The notes beneath the pieces are model-generated. The model searched no databases, was not told the DNA's origin, and saw nothing but the letters and a program-made list of their open reading frames with translations. The position numbers and the translations under genes are program-made. This document shows, in pieces, positions 17,879 to 26,656 of a stretch of DNA of 64,000 nt (the first letter of the stretch is position 1; every line of letters starts with the position of its first letter). This stretch comes from Brevibacillus laterosporus (GTDB lineage Bacteria > Bacillota > Bacilli > Brevibacillales > Brevibacillaceae), in NCBI RefSeq assembly GCF_030489605.1, contig NZ_JAUKFY010000004.1:186001-250000 (forward strand), in the 5' to 3' direction.

Positions 17879-18853
17879 CTATGCCTGTCCTACTAATTTA
17901 TGCCGAAAAAGCAAGTCTCGCATCTCTTGATTTTGTTCAATTTTCTCCATCAAATCAGGGCAGATGCTCTCTGTTGACTCAATTGTCCATCCTGCTACTC
18001 TAGTACCGCATATAACCGCCTCTTGAAGAGTTAACCCAGTAGATAGCCCCATGACAATACCAGAGAAGTAAGCATCCCCAGCACCGCTGCAATCAACTAA
18101 ATTCACAGGGAATACAGGCTGGTGTCCTTTCGCTCCCGTCTTCTTGTCATAGAATACAGAGCCTTTCTCACCCAATGTAATAACCATTTGCTGTAATCCA
18201 GAATGATTCATGTAGTCAGTAAGCACTGCCACTTGATCAGCAATTTCCATATTGGTAAAATCAATGTCAAAAATTTTGTCCGCTTCATAATTATTACAAA
18301 CAAAACAATCAAACTCATGCAGTAGCTCTGGATGCTCAAGCACGATTTCCATATTAGCCGGCAAACCATAGATTGGTTTGTTATGCTTTTTGGCTAATCT
18401 TGTGATATGAGAAATGATTTCGTGATTTAAGTCCAACTCTGTAATAATATGCGAGGAGGCTTGAACAATCTCTTCTCCTCTATCCTTGATCAATTGTTCC
18501 ATCTGTTTTAAATCTGGCATTTGAGAGATAGAGCCCTGTAATTCTCCAGTCTCATCCAAAATAACCATCCACATTCCCATTCCGCCATGCTTGGTATAAT
18601 GAGAATAATCCGTACTTACATTTGCTGCTTTCAAACGATTCTCAACGTCTGGTCCCATACCGGTCGTCTCCAGTACCGATACAAAAGCGGTTGGACAGCC
18701 CGCTCTCCCAAGATTTTCAGCAATGTTACGTCCTACTCCGCCATGAACAAATTGGACATTCCCTAGATTCCGGTTTTTGGCCTCGTATGCTTGAAACGGA
18801 AATCCTTTCACATCCATAAAAACTGTTCCTAGAACAGAGAGAAAAAGACTCAT
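17879..18853 (-). CDS. PfkB-family carbohydrate kinase
   Basis: 324 residues of ribokinase fold. The N-terminal glycine-rich signature (VHGGVGRNIAENLGR) and the C-terminal anion-hole/catalytic motif DCSGAGDAYFSG are both present, so it should be active. Substrates of this family include sugars, nucleosides and pseudouridine; the sequence does not decide between them. The ATG at 18853 is 10 nt after AGGGG, while the in-frame GTG at 18859 is too close. No sugar gene adjoins it. Confidence 0.85.
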   Translation of the reverse strand: MSLFLSVLGTVFMDVKGFPFQAYEAKNRNLGNVQFVHGGVGRNIAENLGRAGCPTAFVSVLETTGMGPDVENRLKAANVSTDYSHYTKHGGMGMWMVILDETGELQGSISQMPDLKQMEQLIKDRGEEIVQASSHIITELDLNHEIISHITRLAKKHNKPIYGLPANMEIVLEHPELLHEFDCFVCNNYEADKIFDIDFTNMEIADQVAVLTDYMNHSGLQQMVITLGEKGSVFYDKKTGAKGHQPVFPVNLVDCSGAGDAYFSGIVMGLSTGLTLQEAVICGTRVAGWTIESTESICPDLMEKIEQNQEMRDLLFRHKLVGQA

Positions 18854-19065
18854 AATCACTAGACCCCTGTCTTTATTGTTTTATGTCATTAATAAATAAT
18901 CCATATTCCATTTACATTATTGTAATATTACCTTATTAGACAACATTCAACAATAGTTAAATGGCAAAACGGTTCGGCAATACCTGCTTATCGAAGAAAA
19001 ACATGGTGCTGCTGCATACAAATGAAATCCACGATTGCCATACGCTTTAGCCTTTAAAAGTAAAA

Positions 19066-19103
19066 GAGCGAACAAGAAACATTCCGCGTTTCTTCATTCG
19101 CTC
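19066..19103 (-). terminator. Terminator after the 60-residue basic protein gene
   Basis: Two stacked 7-bp helices (19066-19072 with 19097-19103, and 19074-19080 with 19088-19094) and a T-rich tract on the minus strand. Confidence 0.75.
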
Positions 19104-19128
19104 ATGCCAAGCTTTAATTGTTAAATTC

Positions 19129-19311
19129 CTATGAGCCGCCTGTTCTTCTACGTTGATTGTTAGGCTTCTTGTTGTTTTGCGTCTTTAGCACTTTAGTTGA
19201 ATGATTTCCTTTTTGAAAATCCTTGTCATTTGACTGTTGTTTTTTCTGAGCTAGTCGTTGTTTCATCGCTTCAGCCAGGCTAATTTTTTTTGGAGCTTGT
19301 TCCTCTGACAT
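19129..19311 (-). CDS. Small basic hypothetical protein, 60 residues
   Basis: A lysine-, glutamine- and asparagine-rich peptide with a basic tail (RRRTGG) and no membrane segment. The start ATG at 19311 and a dedicated terminator at 19066-19103 make it a credible gene. It looks disordered and could bind nucleic acid or be spore-associated, but nothing identifies it. It lies between the PfkB kinase and the AlaX-like gene on the same strand. Confidence 0.55.
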   Translation of the reverse strand: MSEEQAPKKISLAEAMKQRLAQKKQQSNDKDFQKGNHSTKVLKTQNNKKPNNQRRRTGGS

Positions 19312-19378
19312 AAATTTACACCTTCTTCATCGAAAACTACTTTCTATTGTATAGCTTTTTATGAAAGCGTTCAATAAC

Positions 19379-20602
19379 CTATTTTTCTAGCAAAGCCTGC
19401 AATTCTTCTCGTGCATATGTATGAATTTGGGCTGGGCTATAAGGAGAAGCTGCACCGCCTTGTGCAATCAAGGCGTTCCCCCCACCCTTTCCTTCGACCC
19501 GTGATAGAATGCGCTTTACCCACGTGTTCATTTCAACATCTGCCTCTTTTCCACATGCGCAAACAAATTGCTTCTTCGTTCCACCTGTGATCAACAGAAC
19601 AATTGCATTCGCTTCCTGCCCCGTAATAAGCTGTGCTATTTTTTGTAGCTCAGATAGGGGACGCTCTTCATACCGTTGCGTAATCAACATTCTGTCATCT
19701 AATTGTTCTGCTTGACGAATCAACATGTCCTTCTCATGGGAAAACAATGCTTCCTTTACCTGCAGCAGTTCATCAGCTAGTTCCTTTTGCTCCGCATGTA
19801 ATCGTAAGACAGCCTCCTGCAACCCGGCTTCATTTGTATGTAGAAGACGGCTGACTTGTCTTAACAGGGAATGCTTATGATGCAATCGCTCTACTGTTCG
19901 CTTTCCTACTGTAAACTCTAAGCGAATATGCCCCTTATGCTTTTCCCACTGCAAAATAAGAATGGGACCTGCTTCACCAGTGCGATTAGGATGCGTCCCT
20001 CCACAAGGATTGTAGTCAAAGTCAGGAATAATCACTAAACGAATATCTTCCTCAACAGTAGGTTTTTTACGTAACGGATATTTCTCCAGCTCTTCTTCAT
20101 GTACAAAACGTGCGATGATATCACGATTCTCAAACACGATCTGATTCGCACAGGCTTCCACTTCTTTTGCCATCTCTTCAGTTACTTCTTTTATATCCAG
20201 GTCGATGGTACAGGTTTCTTGACCTAAATGAAAGCCGATGGTAGAGGCGCGATACACCTCAGCGAAGGCTGCAGATAAAATATGTTGTCCTGCATGCTGC
20301 TGCATATGATCGAAGCGCCGATCCCAATCAATGCTCATCTGAATCTGTTTTTGGTCTGAAGGGAGTCGGCATTCTATTTGATGCCAGACCACGCCCTCTC
20401 TCTCTTCTACATCTAGTACCTTATGTTGCCCTATGTATCCTGTATCGTGTGGCTGACCCCCACCTGTTGGATAAAAGATGGTTTGATCAAACGCAACCCA
20501 GTGTTTCTGAAATTCATCGGTGACTTGGTGTAAGACGGTGGCTGTACATTCCCGCCAATAAGGATTTTGATAGTAGAGTTTGGTTGTCGCTGAAATTAAC
20601 AT
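19379..20602 (-). CDS. AlaX-type alanyl-tRNA editing protein with DHHA1 domain
   Basis: 407 residues. Homologous to the editing half of alanyl-tRNA synthetase. The zinc-binding motif QQHAGQHILS, the second part CGGTHPNRTGE and a C-terminal DHHA1-like region with a glycine-rich GKGGGNALIAQGG segment are seen. It hydrolyses Ser-tRNA(Ala) or Gly-tRNA(Ala) in trans. Length fits the long AlaX-L type. The ATG at 20602 follows GGAGGT with a 9-nt spacer; the frame is open to 20662 without a better site. Confidence 0.88.
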   Translation of the reverse strand: MLISATTKLYYQNPYWRECTATVLHQVTDEFQKHWVAFDQTIFYPTGGGQPHDTGYIGQHKVLDVEEREGVVWHQIECRLPSDQKQIQMSIDWDRRFDHMQQHAGQHILSAAFAEVYRASTIGFHLGQETCTIDLDIKEVTEEMAKEVEACANQIVFENRDIIARFVHEEELEKYPLRKKPTVEEDIRLVIIPDFDYNPCGGTHPNRTGEAGPILILQWEKHKGHIRLEFTVGKRTVERLHHKHSLLRQVSRLLHTNEAGLQEAVLRLHAEQKELADELLQVKEALFSHEKDMLIRQAEQLDDRMLITQRYEERPLSELQKIAQLITGQEANAIVLLITGGTKKQFVCACGKEADVEMNTWVKRILSRVEGKGGGNALIAQGGAASPYSPAQIHTYAREELQALLEK

Positions 20603-21205
20603 GCTACTCACACCTCCGCCTCTATTATAGAGGGAAGTGAGTAAAAAGAGCAAAAGAAGCAAAATATTCGGACAGCAAATCTATGAAAATAGCTCACAGC
20701 AATCAAACGCTGATAATTTTTAGTTACAAATAATTTAGTTATGTTAACTTTTGTTGCGGGTTTTCCTATGTATAGATACTTTATAAATAAATCATAAGGT
20801 CAATAAACCCTAGTCTCACCATGACACCCATCAGAGAAAATGGAAGTTCACACAATGAAAACAAAAGCAAGCTCATCTATACAATCAAAAGGGAAACGGG
20901 AAAGAAATTGTCACTTCCCATCAACATAAATATGATACTTTTGCTAACGTCGCAATGGAAATAGAACAAAAGAAATCGGAATTTGTTTAACCAGAAATAC
21001 GAAAACTTTGCACAAAAATTATTTATTTATAAAGCATTTACAACCAAAAAAGTAGCTACACATTCTGTACAAATCTATTTGCATAAGGTAAAATTATACA
21101 TAATCGCCAAACATTTTAAATACATTTGATACATAAACAAGTTGAATCTTTTTAAAAACAGCTCTTACATTTCGGCAAAAAATAACTTGGAAATGGGGTT
21201 ATCTG
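20603..21205. other. Long AT-rich intergenic region
   Basis: 600 bp between the divergent AlaX and acyl-CoA synthetase genes. It contains a possible decayed ORF (20821-20990). The last 150 bp before the synthetase is very AT-rich and presumably holds its promoter. No riboswitch or terminator was seen. Confidence 0.5.
20821..20990 (+). pseudogene. Possible frameshifted small coding remnant
   Basis: From the ATG at 20821 one frame reads about 30 residues to GKK, then stops. Shifting frame near 20900 lets the reading continue as KEIVTSHQHKYDTFANVAME and on to the TAA at 20988. The joined product looks protein-like (balanced composition, amphipathic). There is no ribosome site. Family unknown. 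Confidence 0.25.
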
Positions 21206-22711
21206 ATGTATTCCTTACACACAATGTTAAAAATTCGCGCTGAAAAAACACCTGACTTGGAAGCTCTTGTTGGTGGGTCCACTCGTTATTCATTTCAAAT
21301 GTATAACGAAAGAGTTAATCAATTGGCACATTATTTATTGGAAACAGGTGTACAAAAAGGTGATCGGGTAGCCATCATGTGCAAAAACAATCACCCTTTT
21401 CCTACCATCATGATGGCAGCATTAAGCATCGGAGCAATTGTTGTCCCCTTAAATCTTACCTATTCCTCTTATGAATTAGAAGGTATCCTCAATAGATCTA
21501 AGCCGAAAATACTTTTCTATGACCAAGAATTTGCAAACGCACTTCCGAAAAAGGATCTACTCCCCATTTCGGTATTAGTTGGCATAGGAATGGATACCTC
21601 TACCCCTTTTGAAGAAATCTTTAGTGGCAACTATCCTTCTTCAAATCCCAGTGTAACCGTAAGTGAAAACGATACAGCATTTTACTGCTTTACTTCAGGT
21701 ACCACTGGCAATCCAAAAGCTTGCGAGCTCATCCATCGCACTTTCTCTGAATCATTTAATGAAATGCTTTCTTATCCCCATGCTCATCAAGATGAACGTT
21801 TTCTTGCCGTCCATCATCTCTACCATCTAAGTTCCATTAATAATATGCTATACAGTATCGTCGCTGGGAATACGCTGGTCTTTTTGCATGATTACGATCC
21901 CGTAAAAATTTGGGAGATGATTGATCAAGAAAACATTACGATGATGATTGCTTTCCCTTATATTTTTACCTATATGCTACAAGAATTTAAAAAAAGCCAG
22001 AGAAAAACAACCTCACTAAAAACTGTCAGCACTGGAGGCACAAAGGTCCCTTCTACCTTAATTAAGCAATATCACGAATTAGGAATTTCGATGTCAGTCA
22101 CTTATGGATGCACAGAAGCCATCGGAGTTAGCTTCTATACTCCTGATATGGGGCTGGAAAAAACCGAATCTGCCGGAAAGCCTCTGCCAAAAGTTGTATG
22201 TAAAATTATCCATCCTCAAACAGGCGAGGAGTTGCCTGTGGGAGAAGTGGGAGAAATTGTAGTGAAAAGCCCTTATGTATTTAAAGGCTATTGGAATAAT
22301 CCTGAAGCCACTAATCAGGTGCTGAGAGAAGGCTGGCTACATACTGGTGATAGCGGTAAATTTGATGAGGATGGTTTTTTGTATATTATGGGTAGATATA
22401 AGGATGTTATTGTATCTGGCGGAAGAAATGTTTATCCCGATCAGGTAGAAGATGTCATTATGCAAATACCACAGGTTCTAGAAGCAGCAGTAGTTGCTGC
22501 TCCTGATGAGATGTTAGGTGAAATCCCGCGCGCCTATATCGTGAAAGAAGCCGGAAGTAGCCTGTCCGAGGAAAACGTTATTGACTATTGTAAACAAAGA
22601 CTCGCTGTTTATAAGATCCCTCAAATTAGATTTATAGATGTTCTACCGAAGAACAGCTTAGGAAAGGTGCTAAAACAAAGCTTACGGGAACAAGCACTTG
22701 TCATGGAATAA
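21206..22711 (+). CDS. Acyl-CoA synthetase (AMP-dependent ligase)
   Basis: 501 residues of the ANL superfamily, class I adenylate-forming. The P-loop-like motif FTSGTTGNPK, the A5-like YGCTEAIG, the hinge/ATP motif TGDSGKFDEDGFLYIMGR and the catalytic lysine in PKNSLGKVLK are intact. It activates a carboxylate, probably a medium- or long-chain fatty acid, to an acyl-AMP and then acyl-CoA. The ATG at 21206 has GGGG 7 nt upstream. It stands alone, with no acyl carrier or beta-oxidation gene beside it. Confidence 0.85.
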   Translation: MYSLHTMLKIRAEKTPDLEALVGGSTRYSFQMYNERVNQLAHYLLETGVQKGDRVAIMCKNNHPFPTIMMAALSIGAIVVPLNLTYSSYELEGILNRSKPKILFYDQEFANALPKKDLLPISVLVGIGMDTSTPFEEIFSGNYPSSNPSVTVSENDTAFYCFTSGTTGNPKACELIHRTFSESFNEMLSYPHAHQDERFLAVHHLYHLSSINNMLYSIVAGNTLVFLHDYDPVKIWEMIDQENITMMIAFPYIFTYMLQEFKKSQRKTTSLKTVSTGGTKVPSTLIKQYHELGISMSVTYGCTEAIGVSFYTPDMGLEKTESAGKPLPKVVCKIIHPQTGEELPVGEVGEIVVKSPYVFKGYWNNPEATNQVLREGWLHTGDSGKFDEDGFLYIMGRYKDVIVSGGRNVYPDQVEDVIMQIPQVLEAAVVAAPDEMLGEIPRAYIVKEAGSSLSEENVIDYCKQRLAVYKIPQIRFIDVLPKNSLGKVLKQSLREQALVME

Positions 22712-22833
22712 CAGTATTGTCATTTACAAGCCAGTTGTCGACTGCTTTGTTAAAACGCTATTCCAGCGAATAATAAACTGACTTTTGCAACAATTGGTCC
22801 GCTTATAAGTGATATGAATACCTTTGTGTAGGT

Positions 22834-22883
22834 GAAAAACTTGGAAAACACGGAGAGTCTTCTCTTCTGGTTCCAAGTTTTTC
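22834..22883 (+). terminator. Terminator of the acyl-CoA synthetase gene
   Basis: Perfect 12-bp outer arms 22834-22845 and 22872-22883 with a secondary inner repeat and a following T-rich tract. Confidence 0.75.
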
Positions 22884-23101
22884 TTTCTTTATGAGAAGAA
22901 TGAGCTTCTTTTAGTCGGCAAAGCTGCTCTAAGCATCTTTTTTACAAATGTAGATTTTACTTAAAGGAGCGATTTTCACTTTTTAGGGCAAACTAATGAA
23001 CACATTGTTACAAAAATGTGTTAAAATTGTGTTATTCTTAGAAGACACAAAAAATTCACTTGTTTTCTCTCGGCATTTTACTTATAAGGGGAGGTTTCTA
23101 C

Positions 23102-23182
23102 ATGTTTACACTCCTAATTTGTATCTTTATTGCAGCCATTGGAGGCGGTTTCTTTTTGTTGGGTCCAAAAAGAAGCTCGTAA
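23102..23182 (+). CDS. 26-residue single-span membrane peptide
   Basis: ATG at 23102, stop TAA 23180-23182. AGGGGAGG lies upstream with a 7-nt spacer. Residues 2-21 form one hydrophobic helix containing a GGG turn, followed by the short basic tail PKRSS. A long leader from about 22990 and a terminator at 23316-23335 bracket it. It may be a subunit-like or regulatory membrane peptide; no family is recognised. Confidence 0.6.
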   Translation: MFTLLICIFIAAIGGGFFLLGPKRSS

Positions 23183-23315
23183 AGCAAACACCACCTACGC
23201 TTCACTATCAAAATTCTTTTTGGAGAGTAGGATTTCTTTTTGAAGCTATTATGGATACTGGTCAGGAATGTATTATAGGATCATTTTTTCATCCCACGAG
23301 CCATTATTCTATAAT

Positions 23316-23335
23316 ACTGCTCCCTGAAGAGCAGT
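23316..23335 (+). terminator. Terminator downstream of the membrane peptide gene
   Basis: Perfect 7-bp arms 23316-23322 and 23329-23335 followed by a run of Ts. Confidence 0.8.
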
Positions 23336-23417
23336 TTTTTCCTCTGTTCTTTTTAATAAGCAATTAATAATTCTCTGATACATTCGGTAAGCTTCTCGAA
23401 TGCAGTCCGCACAAAAA

Positions 23418-23463
23418 AGACAGCCCGGTAAATACCACCATCTGGCGGCATAACGGACTGTCT
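23418..23463 (-). terminator. Terminator of the ykfB-ykfC operon
   Basis: Imperfect arms at 23418-23428 and 23454-23463 with an inner GC-rich helix, and a run of six Ts on the minus strand just after the ykfC stop. Confidence 0.75.
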
Positions 23464-23470
23464 CTTCTTT

Positions 23471-24463
23471 TTATTTATCGTCATGAATAAAAACAGGGCT
23501 TGTTAAATGCCAGTAGCGCCGAGCAATGCATAGTTCCGGCTCGTATTCAGGATGTCCGGTAATTTCTAGCTCTTCTACACAGCGTCCTGTCTTAGGAGCG
23601 TGAAGCATCCGGGTGTCCCCCAAAGAGATGGCCACGTGATGAACAGCCCCCTTCCCTTCTTCATAGGCAAAAAACAATAAGTCTCCTGGTTGTACCTTAT
23701 CCAACGGTATCTCTTGCCCAAATTTAGCCTGATTTGAAGCATCACGAGGAATTATTTTGCCAAATGCTTTATGCATGGAATAGGAAAATCCTGAACAGTC
23801 ATAGCCAAACGAAGAAGCTCCAGCCCACAGATAGGGCAACCCCAGAAACTGCTTACCCGCTTGCACAATCAGCTCTCCTGAAACATCGTTCTTTTCGCCA
23901 CGTGTGCGGATAGACACATCTGCCTTTTGTAACCAACGCTCCCCGATGGGGGTCTGTACCCGAACCCACATCTCTTCTTGTTCAACGACAGGCAATGCAG
24001 TCAAGTAGCTCAACTCAAGCTCGATTGCTTTAAGCGGGAGCGTAGCTTTCCCGGTAACGGGCCCATCCTTTTCAACATGCAAGCACGCCTTATTAACTTG
24101 TACGATCGCAATTAGCTCATCTGGTGTCGGGACGGGCCAATTCACCAGAGCCAATTGAGCACGAGGCATCCAGCCTGGATAACCCTTCTTATTTTTTAGA
24201 GTAGGTTGGTCACTGACAAGGACTTTTACCCAATCCCCAGCCTCTTCCTCTACGTGCACAATGGTTCCGAACAAAACCTGCGTCTGTGTCTTGTTTGTCT
24301 CACAAAGCTCCAGCCGTTCGTGATAGCCAAGAACACTTAACCACTCAGAGAGCTGTGCTGGATTTAATAGGGCAGGCTGATCTAATTCGCGCGGTGATTC
24401 AGGAGACGTCCAAAGGGTTGCTACATTTACACTAACAACATACTGCTGTTCATATGTACTCAT
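23471..24463 (-). CDS. ykfC: NlpC/P60 gamma-D-glutamyl-L-diamino-acid endopeptidase (YkfC-like)
   Basis: 330 residues. Two SH3-like regions (about 1-190) precede a C40 peptidase domain with catalytic Cys in YDCSGFSYSMH and His in VHHVAISLGD. It lacks a signal peptide, as in cytosolic YkfC. It releases L-Ala-D-Glu from murein peptides taken up during wall recycling, the substrate for the epimerase encoded just upstream. Its ATG overlaps the ykfB stop by 4 bases, so the two are coupled. Assignment rests on domain order and this pairing. Confidence 0.88.
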   Translation of the reverse strand: MSTYEQQYVVSVNVATLWTSPESPRELDQPALLNPAQLSEWLSVLGYHERLELCETNKTQTQVLFGTIVHVEEEAGDWVKVLVSDQPTLKNKKGYPGWMPRAQLALVNWPVPTPDELIAIVQVNKACLHVEKDGPVTGKATLPLKAIELELSYLTALPVVEQEEMWVRVQTPIGERWLQKADVSIRTRGEKNDVSGELIVQAGKQFLGLPYLWAGASSFGYDCSGFSYSMHKAFGKIIPRDASNQAKFGQEIPLDKVQPGDLLFFAYEEGKGAVHHVAISLGDTRMLHAPKTGRCVEELEITGHPEYEPELCIARRYWHLTSPVFIHDDK

Positions 24464-25551
24464 GTGCGATCTACCTCCAGCACATCAGTTATTCCTAGAC
24501 CGGGAGCATCCGTTAGCTTCATGCAACGCCCCTCATACACGACGCCACCTTTCACCGTATCATGCCGTAGCATTAATGGAGCATCGAAGTCAAAGCGAGT
24601 AATATTTTTCTTACTTGCGGCAAAATGAGCGGCTGCAGTAATACCCAAACGAGTCTCAATCATGCTCCCCACCATACATTCTACGCCACATAACTCTGCC
24701 AATTGATTAATTTGTTGAGCTTTATAGATTCCGCCTGCTTTCATTAATTTAATGTTGATAAGATCAGCAGCGCGTGTGGTTAATACAGCATAAGCGTCCT
24801 TGGGGCTAAATACACTTTCATCAGCCATGATTGGTGTATCCACATGATCTGTTACCAGCTTTAGACCTTCAATATCATGAGCTTTAACTGGCTGTTCCAC
24901 CAATTCTATAGCCAATCCCATCTCTTCCATCTTGCGTATCGAGCGGATCGCTTCCTTGACACCCCAGCCCTGATTAGCATCCAGTCTAATTTTGACCTGA
25001 TTGCCTACACGGTTGCGAATTTCCTGAATACGAAGGATATCATGTTCAATATCATCTTTGCCTACCTTAATTTTTAGCGTATGAAATCCGGCCTGCAAAT
25101 AGGAAACGGCGTCCGTTCCCATCTCTTGAGGAGAGTTCACACTAACCGTATAATCCGTCTCCATACTATTTCGGAAGCCTCCTAAAAACTGATATAACGG
25201 CATGTTGGCTTTTTGTGCTACTAAATCATAGATAGCCATATCAACTGCTGCTTTTGCACTAGAATTACCTACCATACAGCTATGGAGCGTTTGAAAAATA
25301 TCTTCATAGTTAGACAAGGATTTTCCGACTAATTGTGGACGAATGACATTCAGGACAGCCCCCTCAATGCTATCCAGACTATCGCCAGTGATCACCACAG
25401 TTGCTGGTGCTTCCCCAAATCCATGGCATCCAGTATCGGTCGTCACCTTTACTATAATCGATTCTGAAGTAATTACCGTTCTCAAGGCTGTTTTAAAAGG
25501 TTTTATCAGCGGCACAGATTGACGTCTGATTTCTATGTCAGTAATATTCAT
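24460..25551 (-). CDS. ykfB: L-Ala-D/L-Glu epimerase
   Basis: 363 residues of the enolase superfamily, muconate-lactonizing subgroup. The catalytic lysines of the KIKVGK motif, the metal ligands in RLDANQGWG, in ELVEQP and in MADESVF, and the final lysine in INIKLMKAGG are visible. It converts L-Ala-D-Glu to L-Ala-L-Glu so the dipeptide can be degraded. It lies 102 bp downstream of the sugar-type permease gene with no terminator between; an extended -10-like TGGTATACT occurs in the gap, so it may have its own promoter as well. Confidence 0.88.
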   Translation of the reverse strand: MNITDIEIRRQSVPLIKPFKTALRTVITSESIIVKVTTDTGCHGFGEAPATVVITGDSLDSIEGAVLNVIRPQLVGKSLSNYEDIFQTLHSCMVGNSSAKAAVDMAIYDLVAQKANMPLYQFLGGFRNSMETDYTVSVNSPQEMGTDAVSYLQAGFHTLKIKVGKDDIEHDILRIQEIRNRVGNQVKIRLDANQGWGVKEAIRSIRKMEEMGLAIELVEQPVKAHDIEGLKLVTDHVDTPIMADESVFSPKDAYAVLTTRAADLINIKLMKAGGIYKAQQINQLAELCGVECMVGSMIETRLGITAAAHFAASKKNITRFDFDAPLMLRHDTVKGGVVYEGRCMKLTDAPGLGITDVLEVDRT

Positions 25552-25653
25552 GAGGAACCTCCAGTTATTGGAATTATGGAATACTTCAGTAAATTAGACG
25601 TTAAAATAATAACCGTAGTATACCAAAATTATCTGGGTTCGCCCATTTAAACC

Positions 25654-26655
25654 TTACCTAAAACGATGTCTCATCTGATGGTACGTAGCTGATAATGCCA
25701 AAATAAGGACAGTGCCCTTTACAATATCATGTGCATAGTAAGGCAAATTCAGCATGGTCAAAGCGTTCAGGAGTACACCGATCAGTACAGCACCTACAAA
25801 GGTCCCTCCGACATTTGGTTTGCCAGCTCCCAACACAGAATAGCCAACAAATGCTGCCGCAACCGCATCCATTAACAAAGGAGCACCTCCATCTACCTGC
25901 CCAGTCCCGATACGTGCCGTCATTAGAACTCCTGCCAAGCCACAAAAGAGTCCTGATAACAAATAAGCTAACACCCGATACCGATCAACTGGAATTCCTG
26001 ATAGACGAGCCGCTTCCTGATTGCCACCAACTGCATAGAGTAAGCGGCCATAACGCGTATAATGCAGAAAGATATACACCAAGACTACAGCTACTATCAT
26101 GATAATAACTGAGATGGGAATATTAGCTATCGTCCCCTGGCCAATTTTCAAAAAACTTGGAGATATTACTCCTGGCGCTGTTGTCTGATCTGGCATGACC
26201 ATGTTAGAAGTAATTGAGTACCCTTTTGTATATACCAGATGAATTCCTTTCACAATGTAGAGAGCCGCTAAGGTAGCCAGCAAATCAGGAATTCTCACTT
26301 TTACTACCAGAAAAGCATTATATAATCCAATCAAACCTCCTATAACAATCGGTACCCCAACGGCTAACCACACGTTTTGTTCAAACCAGACCATGATGGA
26401 GGCTGACACGACAGAAGCTAGTGATACGATAGAGCCTACTGACATGTCAAAGCCATTGACAATAAGAGTAAATGTAACTCCAATAGCAACGAGCGTAACG
26501 ATAGAAATGGACTGTAAAATACCAGCAATGTTGTTAAACGTGAAAAAATACTCATTTACAATGCTAAACAAAACGATGATAAACGCAATAAAACCTAATG
26601 TTCCATATCGAAATAGAAGATGTAAAAGCTTATCTTTAGCTGTTCCTTGTGCCAT
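25654..26655 (-). CDS. Ribose-type ABC transporter permease
   Basis: 333 residues with about 8-10 membrane helices, BPD_transp_2 family as in RbsC. The signature NGFDMSVGSIVSLASVV is present early, and SGIPVDRYRVLAYLLSG forms the cytoplasmic coupling loop. It is the membrane channel for the ATPase encoded immediately upstream (1-bp gap). Given the SAM riboswitch in front of the operon, methylthioribose is a better substrate guess than ribose. Confidence is for the family. Confidence 0.88.
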   Translation of the reverse strand: MAQGTAKDKLLHLLFRYGTLGFIAFIIVLFSIVNEYFFTFNNIAGILQSISIVTLVAIGVTFTLIVNGFDMSVGSIVSLASVVSASIMVWFEQNVWLAVGVPIVIGGLIGLYNAFLVVKVRIPDLLATLAALYIVKGIHLVYTKGYSITSNMVMPDQTTAPGVISPSFLKIGQGTIANIPISVIIMIVAVVLVYIFLHYTRYGRLLYAVGGNQEAARLSGIPVDRYRVLAYLLSGLFCGLAGVLMTARIGTGQVDGGAPLLMDAVAAAFVGYSVLGAGKPNVGGTFVGAVLIGVLLNALTMLNLPYYAHDIVKGTVLILALSATYHQMRHRFR

Positions 26656-26656
26656 A

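Noticed and set aside
22996-23367. A 123-residue plus-strand frame
   Set aside because: It has no good ribosome site, overlaps the 26-residue peptide gene in another frame and runs through the terminator at 23316-23335.
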